From assembly GCA_902801625.1 (NCBI GenBank), contig CADCJI010000001.1, positions 248,001 to 312,000 of the forward strand: a DNA stretch of 64,000 nucleotides. Direction: 5' to 3'. The notes under the pieces are model-generated. The model searched no databases. It saw nothing but the letters and a program-made list of their open reading frames with translations, and was not told where the DNA came from. Origin of the DNA: an uncultured Bacteroidia bacterium. GTDB lineage: Bacteria; Bacteroidota; Bacteroidia; Bacteroidales; F082. The stretch's first letter is position 1, and each line of letters opens with the position of its first letter. Positions 33,982 through 41,564 of this stretch are shown piece by piece. The position numbers and the translations under genes were made by a program.

Positions 33982-36900
33982 ATGGACTATAACTTTACTG
34001 AAATCGAGAAGAAGTGGCAGCAGTATTGGCACGACAACAAAATCTATAAGGTTGATATTGACCATAGTAAGCCGAAATTCTATGTCTTGGACATGTTCCC
34101 ATATCCCTCGGGCGCGGGTCTGCATGTGGGTCACCCGCTGGGCTATATTGCCTCGGATATTTATGCAAGATATAAAAGGCTGAAAGGCTTCAACGTGCTG
34201 CACCCGATGGGCTACGATGCCTATGGTCTGCCTGCTGAGCAATACGCCATCCAAACGGGCACGCATCCTGCCATTACGACCGAGAAGAACATCAACCGCT
34301 ACCGCGAGCAGATGGACAAGATCGGCTTCTGCTACGACTGGGATCGCGAGGTGCGCACCTGCGAACCAGGTTACTACAAATGGACGCAATGGACTTTCCT
34401 TCAGTTGTTCAACTCGTTCTACTGCAACGGCTGCCAGAAGGCCCAGCCCATCAGCAAACTGATTGCCCGTTTCGAAGAAAAAGGTACGGAAGGCCTCAAT
34501 GTGGCCGAGAGCAAGCCGCTGAGTTTCACTGCCGCCGAGTGGAAGGCGATGAGCGAGAAAGAGCAACAAGAGGTGTTGATGAACTACCGCCTTGCCTATC
34601 AAGCTGAGGCTATGGTGAACTGGTGCCCAGGTTTGGGTACGGTGCTCGCCAATGACGAGGTGGCCGATGGCCTCTCAGTGCGTGGCGGCTTTCCCGTGGA
34701 GCGCAAGTCGATGAAGCAGTGGCAACTGCGTATCACCGCATACGCTGACCGTCTGCTTCAAGGTCTCGAGACCGTGGATTGGAGCGAGTCGGTGAAGGAT
34801 TTGCAACGCAACTGGATTGGCAAGTCTATGGGTGCTTCCGTTATCTTTAAGGTTGACGGTAAAGATATCGATTTAGAGGTGTTTACGACGCGTGCGGATA
34901 CTTTATTTGGTACCACCTTCATGGTGCTTGCTCCCGAGCATGAGCTGGTGAGCGTAATCACCACCCCTGAGCAGCGTGCCGAGGTGGAGGAATATATCAC
35001 CCGTACCAAGAACCGCAGCGAGCGCGAGCGCATGGCTGAGGTTCGCAAGGTGAGTGGTGCCTTCACGGGTGCCTATGGCATCAACCCTATCACGGGTGCC
35101 AAACTGCCCATCTGGATTGCCGACTATGTGCTGATGGGCTATGGTACAGGAGCTATTATGGCCGTGCCCGCCCACGATAGCCGCGACTTCGCCTTTGCCC
35201 GTCATTTCAACCTGCCCATCATCCAAGTAGTGAAGAAACCCGGCACCGAGCCGACTGACCCTTCCACATGGGAGGAGAGCTTCGATGCCAAGGATGGCGA
35301 ATTGGTCAACTCGGGCTTCCTCAACGGCCTGACCGTGAAGAAAGCTATCGAGCGTATGATTGAGGAACTGGAGAAACTCGGCGTCGGCACAGGCAAGACC
35401 AACTACCGTCTGCGCGATGCCATTTTCAGCCGCCAACGTTATTGGGGCGAGCCTTTCCCGATTTACTACAAGGACGGAATGCCATACGCCATGGACGAGT
35501 CGAAGTTGCCGTTGGAGTTGCCTGCCATCAGTGAATATAAGCCCACCGAAACGGGTGAGCCGCCATTGGCTCGCGCCAAGAATTGGGTCACGGAGGAAGG
35601 CTATCCTATCGAGACCAACACCATGCCGGGCTTTGCCGGTTCGAGTGGCTACTATTTCCGCTACGAAGACCCGCATAACGATAAGGAATACTTCAGCCGC
35701 GAAGCCAACGACTACTGGCAGAACGTAGATCTTTATATCGGTGGTGCTGAGCACGCCACTGGCCACCTGATTTACAGCAGATTCTGGTGTAAGTTCCTCT
35801 ATGACATTGGTTTGTCATGCAAGGATGAACCTTTCCAGAGGATGATTAACCAAGGCATGATTCAAGGCCGTTCCAGCTTTGCCTATCGTGTCAATTTGGA
35901 GAAGCTCTGCGAATACGACGTTTGGAACATCATCAAGGACAAGCGTTTGGGTGTGGAATTCATCAAGGGTTACAAGGATGGTCGCCGTCAGTTTGACTTC
36001 TTCTGTCCTGAGAAAGGCATTCTTATTGAAATCAATCGCATGGGCAACCTTGAGAAAGTGGCCGAACCTTGGGAGGAATATGCGGCATCGAAGGGCTACA
36101 AACTTCTTTTGGTGCCCAACATCGATGTCTTGAATGATTATAGGGCTGGAACCCATATCGTTGAACAGAAAATCAAGGATTTGATTTCGGGTAAGAAAGT
36201 TCCGGCTTTCGTTGAAGGCGAAGAGTACAATCGTGGCCCTATTTTCGTGTCCAAAAACATACCCGACCGTGAGTTGTTTAGCGACCCAATTCATGTCGAT
36301 ATCAATATGGTTCGCAACGACATTCTTGATATTCCGGCATTCCACCAGTGGCGCGATGACCTGAAGGATGCCCACTTTATCAAGGAGAAGGATAAGGACG
36401 GCAATGAAGTTTACGTTTGTGGCAACGAAGTCGAGAAGATGTCGAAGTCGAAATACAACGTGCAGAACCCCGACGACCTTGTGGAGAAATACGGTGCCGA
36501 CACGCTCCGTCTCTATGAGATGTTCCTTGGTCCCTTGGAGCAATCCAAGCCTTGGGATACGCAAGGCATCGAAGGCACGTTCCGTTTCGTGCGCAAGTTC
36601 TGGAGGCTGTTCCACAACGAAAACAACGAGTTCTGCGTTAGTGATGAACCTGCCACTGCTCCTGAGCTGAAGAGCCTGCACAAACTCATCAAGAAAGAAG
36701 AGGATGGCATCGAAAGCATTTCGTTCAATACAGTTGTCTCGGCCTTTATGATTTGCGTCAATGAGCTTGCCGATCTCAAGTGCAACAAGCGTGAAATCCT
36801 TGAACCTTTGGCTATTATGATTTCGCCTTACGCACCGCATATCGCTGAAGAATTGTGGCACTTGCTAGGTCATGAGACCTCGGTGGTGAATGCTGCCTTC

Positions 36901-37122
36901 CCCGTCTACGATGAGAGCAAGACCGTGGAGAACAGCTTCAACTATCCCGTGAGTTTCAACGGCAAGATGCGCTTTAATATGGAACTGCCTGTCACGATGA
37001 ATGCCGACGAGGTGCAAGCCGCCGTGCTAGCCGCCCCCGAAGCCGCCAAGTGGATTGAGGGCAAGCAGATACGCAAGGTGATATACGTGCCGAAGAAGAT
37101 TGTGAATATTGTTGTGGGATAA
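33982..37122 (+). CDS. leuS: leucyl-tRNA synthetase with a nuclease-like insertion
   Basis: 1046 residues, about 110 longer than usual Bacteroidota LeuRS. It has HIGH-type HVGH in [16 protein letters not shown], the CP1 editing domain (about 280-430, with [15 protein letters not shown]), the catalytic core, KMSKS (EKMSKSKYN) and the anticodon-binding helices. Between YRVN and GPIFVSK (residues about 639-752) is an extra segment: [29 protein letters not shown], then [18 protein letters not shown]. Its pattern (D, ten residues, E-x-N, then helix and strand) resembles Vsr/DUF559-type PD-(D/E)XK nucleases. Removing it restores normal length. The reading frame is continuous and aminoacylation motifs are intact. 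Confidence 0.95.
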   Translation: MDYNFTEIEKKWQQYWHDNKIYKVDIDHSKPKFYVLDMFPYPSGAGLHVGHPLGYIASDIYARYKRLKGFNVLHPMGYDAYGLPAEQYAIQTGTHPAITTEKNINRYREQMDKIGFCYDWDREVRTCEPGYYKWTQWTFLQLFNSFYCNGCQKAQPISKLIARFEEKGTEGLNVAESKPLSFTAAEWKAMSEKEQQEVLMNYRLAYQAEAMVNWCPGLGTVLANDEVADGLSVRGGFPVERKSMKQWQLRITAYADRLLQGLETVDWSESVKDLQRNWIGKSMGASVIFKVDGKDIDLEVFTTRADTLFGTTFMVLAPEHELVSVITTPEQRAEVEEYITRTKNRSERERMAEVRKVSGAFTGAYGINPITGAKLPIWIADYVLMGYGTGAIMAVPAHDSRDFAFARHFNLPIIQVVKKPGTEPTDPSTWEESFDAKDGELVNSGFLNGLTVKKAIERMIEELEKLGVGTGKTNYRLRDAIFSRQRYWGEPFPIYYKDGMPYAMDESKLPLELPAISEYKPTETGEPPLARAKNWVTEEGYPIETNTMPGFAGSSGYYFRYEDPHNDKEYFSREANDYWQNVDLYIGGAEHATGHLIYSRFWCKFLYDIGLSCKDEPFQRMINQGMIQGRSSFAYRVNLEKLCEYDVWNIIKDKRLGVEFIKGYKDGRRQFDFFCPEKGILIEINRMGNLEKVAEPWEEYAASKGYKLLLVPNIDVLNDYRAGTHIVEQKIKDLISGKKVPAFVEGEEYNRGPIFVSKNIPDRELFSDPIHVDINMVRNDILDIPAFHQWRDDLKDAHFIKEKDKDGNEVYVCGNEVEKMSKSKYNVQNPDDLVEKYGADTLRLYEMFLGPLEQSKPWDTQGIEGTFRFVRKFWRLFHNENNEFCVSDEPATAPELKSLHKLIKKEEDGIESISFNTVVSAFMICVNELADLKCNKREILEPLAIMISPYAPHIAEELWHLLGHETSVVNAAFPVYDESKTVENSFNYPVSFNGKMRFNMELPVTMNADEVQAAVLAAPEAAKWIEGKQIRKVIYVPKKIVNIVVG

Positions 37123-37129
37123 TTAATTT

Positions 37130-37157
37130 GTAGAGACGTAGCGCGCTACGTCTCTAC
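37130..37157. repeat. 28-base perfect palindrome (GTAGAGACG type)
   Basis: GTAGAGACGTAGCG followed by its exact reverse complement. It shares the outer GTAGAGACG/CGTCTCTAC arms with the pair at 3652-3735 but has a different centre. It lies between the stop codons of leuS and the convergent araC-type gene. Confidence 0.85.
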
Positions 37158-37166
37158 TCAGTTAAT

Positions 37167-38033
37167 TTATTGTTGCGCCCGGTATTCCTTGGGCGACATA
37201 CCCGCGTTTGTTTTAAAAAAGCGAGTGAATGCAGCTGGGTCAGAAAAGCCAAGCTGCTGGCTGATTTGTTGGATATTGAGGTCCTTGCTGTGGCGAAGTA
37301 GCGACTTGGCTTGGACAATGACATAACCCGAAATCCATTCATTGGCACTAATACCGGTTTGTTTCTTGATGATGCTGCCGAAATACTTGGGCGACAAACA
37401 AAGAAGATTGGCATAATACTGCACTTCGCGGCTTTCATGGGAATGGTTGACAAAGGCGTTTTTGAAGCGGTTAAACAATTGTTGGGCTGGAGTGAGTTCT
37501 GGTGCCGTTAGGCCGTTTTCCTGTAGGTAAATCTCCATCAAATGCGTTCCTATTTCCATTTGCTTGACCAGTAATTCGTCACGCTCAGGATGGCTCAACT
37601 GACTGATGGCTTGGAGCATCATGAAATGCCCTTGCATGCCTTCATATTGTTCATCGCTCAGATGGAAAACGGAATTATATCGGTATTCGACATGCTCAAA
37701 ATAGAAGGGATAGAGATGCTTCAGGTTTTGAAGAAAACTTGGTGAGATGATGAGCAATGAAACCAAATAGTCGTCGCTCGACTCTTGGATCTCCATCACG
37801 TGACCAGGAGGAACCATGACAAAGTCGTGTTGATGGAATTCCTTTTGTTGCTTGTCAAAAAGGTTTTTCAGACACCCTCGATGATTTAGCCAAAGTATGA
37901 AAAATGGTGATGCGTAGGCTTTCTCGTAGATAGGCACACGGTTGATATTGTCAAATATCATTAGACCATTTGTTTTTATCTGGTCTCTTATTTCCTCCAA
38001 AGCGTGTGGCTGTTTTTTCATTTTTTCGGTCAT
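37167..38033 (-). CDS. AraC-family transcriptional regulator
   Basis: 288 residues. An N-terminal cupin-like sensing region (1-160, with HDFVMVPPGHVMEI) precedes a two-helix-turn-helix AraC domain (about 190-288: YYANLLCLSPKYFGSIIKKQTG and IQQISQQLGFSDPAAFTRFFKTNAGMSPKEYR). The ligand is unknown. The convergent leuS and the palindrome lie downstream; the fucosidase gene lies upstream on the same strand, separated by a candidate small RNA, so control of the fucosidase is possible but not shown. Confidence 0.9.
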   Translation of the reverse strand: MTEKMKKQPHALEEIRDQIKTNGLMIFDNINRVPIYEKAYASPFFILWLNHRGCLKNLFDKQQKEFHQHDFVMVPPGHVMEIQESSDDYLVSLLIISPSFLQNLKHLYPFYFEHVEYRYNSVFHLSDEQYEGMQGHFMMLQAISQLSHPERDELLVKQMEIGTHLMEIYLQENGLTAPELTPAQQLFNRFKNAFVNHSHESREVQYYANLLCLSPKYFGSIIKKQTGISANEWISGYVIVQAKSLLRHSKDLNIQQISQQLGFSDPAAFTRFFKTNAGMSPKEYRAQQ

Positions 38034-38115
38034 TTTGCCTACAAAAATAGCATTAATTGTCCAAATAGTTCACAATAAACCGACTAAATGACAATTATTT
38101 CGTACTGATTGTTAT

Positions 38116-38145
38116 TTGGCGAATGTTGAAATGTGTCTATTTTTG
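38116..38145 (+). promoter_or_regulatory. promoter in the araC-fucosidase gap
   Basis: TTG (38116-38118), 19 bases, TATTTTTG (38138-38145): an exact Bacteroidota promoter pointing right, with no protein-coding gene after it. Confidence 0.7.
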
Positions 38146-38151
38146 GAACCG

Positions 38152-38307
38152 AAAAATGAAGCAAGACGGCACCATCGTCACTGCTACGTTATGCTGGTTT
38201 TTTTAATTGTTTGGCGACGTTATTGAATTAGTCAGCATGTTTTTTCAAACATCCTACATTTATATTATTAGCTTTTATTTTATCAAAGTGTCTGATGGTG
38301 CCTTTTT
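38152..38307 (+). ncRNA. candidate small RNA closed by a GGCACCATC / GATGGTGCC helix
   Basis: Starting about 7 bases after a strong promoter, the segment has GGCACCATC (38168-38176) and its exact complement GATGGTGCC (38294-38302) followed at once by TTTTTTATTTTTT. Inside, ATGTTT, TTTC, AAACAT makes a second hairpin near 38238-38253. The closing helix plus T-run looks like the ends of an independent RNA of about 150 bases. A 16-codon frame begins at 38157 but looks accidental. It ends next to the stop of the convergent fucosidase gene. No known RNA family is recognised. Confidence 0.5.
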
Positions 38308-39722
38308 TATTTTTTCTGCATCTCAAACACAACCGCATGAGGCATTTCGAACAAATTCGGGAAGTCGATGCGGTAACGACCATCAGCCTCCTTGCAAAGG
38401 GTGGCTTTCTTTTTGCTGCCTAATACTTTGATTTTTCCCGTCTTCAGCTTTATGTCCTTGGCCTCAAACCAATAAGTGCCGGGAACTGGGTTTTCCTGTT
38501 CATCCAAGAGGAAAATGCCGTAGACTTTGTCGCCTTTCTGCGTGAAGCGAAACTTGCCGTAAGTAAAAGGATAAATAGGGCGTGTGCTGTAGATGGCTTC
38601 GTCGTTCACCTGCATCCACTCGCCGATTTCTTTCATGCGAAGCAAGGCGGTGTCGGGCAAGTTGCCATCGGCATCGGGGCCCACGTTGAGGAGGAAGTTG
38701 CCGCCTTTGGCCACGATGTCGCACAAAAGGTGGATAAGTTTGTTGGTGCTTTTGTAGGTGTCAGTCGAGACATACGACCACGAATTGCCCATCGACATGC
38801 AGGTTTCCCAAGGATAGGGCAGGAGCGAGTCGGGCACCTGCTGCTCGGGAGTCTGGTAGTTTTCGTATTTGCCGCCTACCGAGCGGTCAACGATGATGAG
38901 ATCTGGGTTGTTCTCGCGGGCGATTTCGGCTACTTTGGGCATGTCAATGTCCTGGATGTAGCCTTGGCATCCGAGCCAGGGACGCGTTTCATCGTTCACG
39001 CTCCATTCGGGACGTACCCAGCCACCATCGAGCCAAAGGATGTCAATGTCGCCGTAGTTATGTGTGAGTTCTCGTATTTGTCTGTGGGTGAATTGCTTGT
39101 ATTTCTCAAAACGCTCGGGCATGGAGGTCGGTTCGTAGTTGACATTGCGGTCAGGGGTGGCCCACTCGTGTGCCCAGTAGTCGTCGCAGTGCCAGTCGGG
39201 TTTCGAGAAGTAGAGGCCTGTCCAAAAACCCTTTTCGCGAAAGGCTTTCACCACTTCGCCCGTGATGTCAGCTTTGGGATTTTTCGAGAACGGGCAGCTT
39301 GGGTCGACAGTGGAGTAGGTGGTCTCTTTCGTATCGAACATACAGAAGCCATCGTGGTGCTTCGTGGTGAAGACGACATACTTCATGCCAGCGTTTTTGG
39401 CGGCCTCAGCCCATTTCGATGGGTCGAAATGTTGAGGATTGAAGGTCTTATTAAGGTTTTGGTAATCAGTCTTATATTGGTAATAATCGGCGCCGTTGCG
39501 ATTGATCCAGGGTTCGTTGCAGATGGACCACGATTCCACCACCTCCCATTGGGCATAGATGCCCCAATGCATCATGAAGCCGAACTTCAGGTCCTGCCAT
39601 TGGCTGATGCGGTTGGTGATGACGGGGTCGGTTTCGGGGAGTTGGTCTTCGGTTTGGGCAAACGACAAAGAGTAAACGATGCTCAATAATGCAAATAGAA
39701 AGGTTTTCTTATTCATGTTCAA
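38307..39722 (-). CDS. GH29 alpha-L-fucosidase
   Basis: 471 residues, signal peptide (KTFLFALLSIVYSLSFAQ). GH29 catalytic barrel (about 35-360) with MHWGIYAQWEVVESW, TTKHHDGFCMFDT and the nucleophile Asp232 in DILWLDGGW; then a C-terminal beta domain. It removes terminal L-fucose from glycans such as mucin or xyloglucan side chains, probably in the periplasm or at the surface. No SusCD pair is adjacent, so it is an orphan enzyme rather than part of a utilization locus. A TATCTTTG box on the minus strand is at 39739-39746. Confidence 0.92.
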   Translation of the reverse strand: MNMNKKTFLFALLSIVYSLSFAQTEDQLPETDPVITNRISQWQDLKFGFMMHWGIYAQWEVVESWSICNEPWINRNGADYYQYKTDYQNLNKTFNPQHFDPSKWAEAAKNAGMKYVVFTTKHHDGFCMFDTKETTYSTVDPSCPFSKNPKADITGEVVKAFREKGFWTGLYFSKPDWHCDDYWAHEWATPDRNVNYEPTSMPERFEKYKQFTHRQIRELTHNYGDIDILWLDGGWVRPEWSVNDETRPWLGCQGYIQDIDMPKVAEIARENNPDLIIVDRSVGGKYENYQTPEQQVPDSLLPYPWETCMSMGNSWSYVSTDTYKSTNKLIHLLCDIVAKGGNFLLNVGPDADGNLPDTALLRMKEIGEWMQVNDEAIYSTRPIYPFTYGKFRFTQKGDKVYGIFLLDEQENPVPGTYWFEAKDIKLKTGKIKVLGSKKKATLCKEADGRYRIDFPNLFEMPHAVVFEMQKK

Positions 39723-39810
39723 AATGCTTTTACGGCGTCAAAGATACGAAAAAACCACGATTCGCAGCGCACACTGCAAATCGTGGTAGGTTTCTATGTG
39801 ACGAAGGAGA

Positions 39811-40011
39811 TTATTCCTGTTCCATCAGGGCTTTGACTTCCTTGGCTTTCACGGTGTAGATGTTGCCATCGGCATCGCAGAAGCAGAAGGTGCCATTGTG
39901 GCGGCAGCGCATGGTGAGCAAGCGTTGCATTGAGAGGTCGAGGCCGCTCATCAATTTCTTGGTGAAGGACGAAACTTCATTCTTCTTGGCATTCACTGTT
40001 ACTGTTGTCAT
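39811..40011 (-). CDS. small protein overlapping the zeta-toxin-like gene
   Basis: 66 residues from ATG 40011: begins TTVTVNAKKNEVSSFTKKLM and ends DADGNIYTVKAKEVKALMEQE. A longer frame that begins at 40191 lies inside the upstream gene and is rejected. It overlaps the 3' end of the zeta-toxin-like gene by 35 bases in another frame, so the two are translated together. Small size and coupling suggest an antitoxin or partner; no family is recognised. Confidence 0.6.
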   Translation of the reverse strand: MTTVTVNAKKNEVSSFTKKLMSGLDLSMQRLLTMRCRHNGTFCFCDADGNIYTVKAKEVKALMEQE

Positions 40012-40561
40012 ATTGTCTGATCTTTTCTTCGTTGTAAAACTTAATGGATTTGATGTTTCCTTCGGCGATGATCTCTGAGGGCATGATGCTGTTGTCGATG
40101 AACAGGAAATAATCAACGATGGGGCAATAGAGATGGAATAGGTTCTTGATGCCCGCCTTGTAACGCCTGCGGATAATGTTGTCGTCCACATGATGACCGC
40201 CGTGCTTCACTCGCTCCGCCACACGCTTGATGGCTAGTTCGGGACTTTGCAGCCAGAAATAGACGAGACTGGCTTTGTAGCCCTGTTCGCGTGCCTTGAG
40301 GATGAGGGAATGATAGGATTTGGCAGCCAAGGTGGTTTCGATGGCAAAATCAACTTTGTCAGCGATGTGTTTTTTGATGCATGTCAACATCAGGCGACCT
40401 GCGGCGACCTTGGCACCGTCGGGGTTGAGTGGCGAAAGACCTTTTGCGATTTCATCGCAGTTGACGAACTCCTTACACTGCAGCGTCTCAGGCAAAACAG
40501 TCAAGGAGGCAGTGGTCTTTCCAGCTCCGTTACATCCTGATATGATATATAAATTAGGCAT
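39977..40561 (-). CDS. zeta-toxin-like P-loop kinase
   Basis: 194 residues from ATG 40561; the longer frame is rejected because the promoter box (TATCTTTG, 40617-40624 minus) lies inside it. Walker A GCNGAGKT at 9-16 close to the N-terminus, catalytic-type Asp in FVNCDEIAKGLSP, and DFAIETTLAAKSY match zeta-toxin/PezT-like kinases. Classical members phosphorylate UDP-sugars and block wall synthesis, but many chromosomal homologues are uncharacterised. The usual epsilon antitoxin is absent; an overlapping 66-residue gene follows. Confidence 0.82.
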   Translation of the reverse strand: MPNLYIISGCNGAGKTTASLTVLPETLQCKEFVNCDEIAKGLSPLNPDGAKVAAGRLMLTCIKKHIADKVDFAIETTLAAKSYHSLILKAREQGYKASLVYFWLQSPELAIKRVAERVKHGGHHVDDNIIRRRYKAGIKNLFHLYCPIVDYFLFIDNSIMPSEIIAEGNIKSIKFYNEEKIRQYDNSNSECQEE

Positions 40562-40616
40562 CAAATAATAGTTCTGCTCGTTTTTGTGATGACATATTTC
40601 ATGCCAATTCACGCTG

Positions 40617-40645
40617 CAAAGATACAAAAAATGTGAACTTGTCAA
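40617..40645 (-). promoter_or_regulatory. promoter of the zeta-toxin-like gene
   Basis: On the minus strand: TTG, 18 bases, TATCTTTG. It fixes the start codon at 40561 by lying upstream of it. Confidence 0.6.
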
Positions 40646-40740
40646 CACTTTTCCACACTTTTCCACGATATTTTTTGTGGATTTCCTTTTAATTATCTGA
40701 AAATCATACTAGTTGATAAACCTATGTCATTCCAGCTTAG

Positions 40741-40890
40741 CCTCCCATGTCATTCCTACGGAGGTGTGTGCGTTGGCTAGGAATCTATGGGAGGCGGTTC
40801 AAAACAGTTAACCTTATAGGCCGGCTTCAGAAAGCATAGATTCCATGCTCTCACACAGCCCAGCGCAGGAATGACATGCTTTCTGAAGCC
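40741..40890. repeat. two inverted copies of a 43-base element with different outer arms
   Basis: Bases 40747-40789 (ATGTCATTCC...GGAATCTATG) and 40835-40877 (CATAGATTCC...GGAATGACAT) are inverted copies of one unit. The first is bracketed by CCTCCCAT/ATGGGAGG (40741, 40787), the second by a perfect 15-base inverted repeat GGCTTCAGAAAGCAT (40823) / ATGCTTTCTGAAGCC (40876). They fill most of the 426-base gap before the lipoprotein gene; nothing else is seen there. Confidence 0.75.
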
Positions 40891-40987
40891 TGTTGACACC
40901 TAACTTTTGCGATAACATGACCTTTTTCCGTAATTCTATGCTGATTCTTCCCAAAAAGTTGTACTTTTACCGCCTCAATCCAACGCA

Positions 40988-41554
40988 ATGAAGATTCGTA
41001 CGATTATCGGATTACTACTTTTGGCTTTGGCGCCATGTTCCTGCCAAAAGCCCGTGGAGTATCCCATCGAGCCAAAGATTACATACGAGGGTTTCACCTA
41101 TTTGATTAATGCTGACAGTACATTCAGCGGTGAGGGCATCGTCGCCTTTTCCTATACCGATGGTGATGGTGACCTTGGCCTTGACGACAGTGATACCTTG
41201 TCGCCTTTCGGCTTCCACGACGCACATTATTATAATATGGTGATCGATTACATGAAATGCGTCAATGGTGAGTTTTTAAAGACGCCGCTGCTGAGTCCGC
41301 ATGTGCCGACCAGTCCTGCCGACACGCTTGTGCTTTACGATACGGTGACCTTCAATGCCCGTTTCAAGCGACTTCGTGACTCGGAGGAACCGAAGGCCAT
41401 CAGCGGCATGATGGAGTATAAGCTTACGGTGCAAAATCCTTTCTCACCCAACGACACGGTGAAGTTCGAGATTCGTATCCTTGACCGTGCATTGCATGAA
41501 AGCAATGTGATACAGACTGAACCCATTTTTACTAATCCTACAATGAAACAATAA
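40988..41554 (+). CDS. uncharacterised lipoprotein
   Basis: 188 residues with a lipoprotein signal (LLLLALAPCSCQKP; Cys 17 or 19). The rest is beta-rich; SYTDGDGDLGLDDSDTLSPF (about 55-74) looks like an acidic Ca2+-binding loop. Such small lipoproteins are common in Bacteroidota with no assigned role. It precedes the T9SS M1 peptidase gene by 10 bases, so the two probably share a transcript. Confidence 0.7.
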   Translation: MKIRTIIGLLLLALAPCSCQKPVEYPIEPKITYEGFTYLINADSTFSGEGIVAFSYTDGDGDLGLDDSDTLSPFGFHDAHYYNMVIDYMKCVNGEFLKTPLLSPHVPTSPADTLVLYDTVTFNARFKRLRDSEEPKAISGMMEYKLTVQNPFSPNDTVKFEIRILDRALHESNVIQTEPIFTNPTMKQ

Positions 41555-41564
41555 GTACAGCGAT

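Noticed and set aside
35896..36237. LeuRS insertion as an intein
   Set aside because: No Cys/Ser at the first position with an intein-like block A, and no His-Asn followed by Cys/Ser/Thr at the end. The whole frame is continuous, so an intron is also unlikely.
35815..36861. 348-codon minus-strand frame in leuS
   Set aside because: Antisense shadow of a well-supported synthetase gene, no motifs.
38157..38207. 16-codon leader peptide in the araC-fucosidase gap
   Set aside because: It lacks a following gene to regulate and its codons overlap the closing helix of the candidate RNA; kept only as a remote possibility.
40012..40191. N-terminal extension of the 66-residue gene
   Set aside because: The extra 60 codons are an out-of-frame reading of the zeta-toxin-like gene; the ATG at 40011 begins a sensible small protein.
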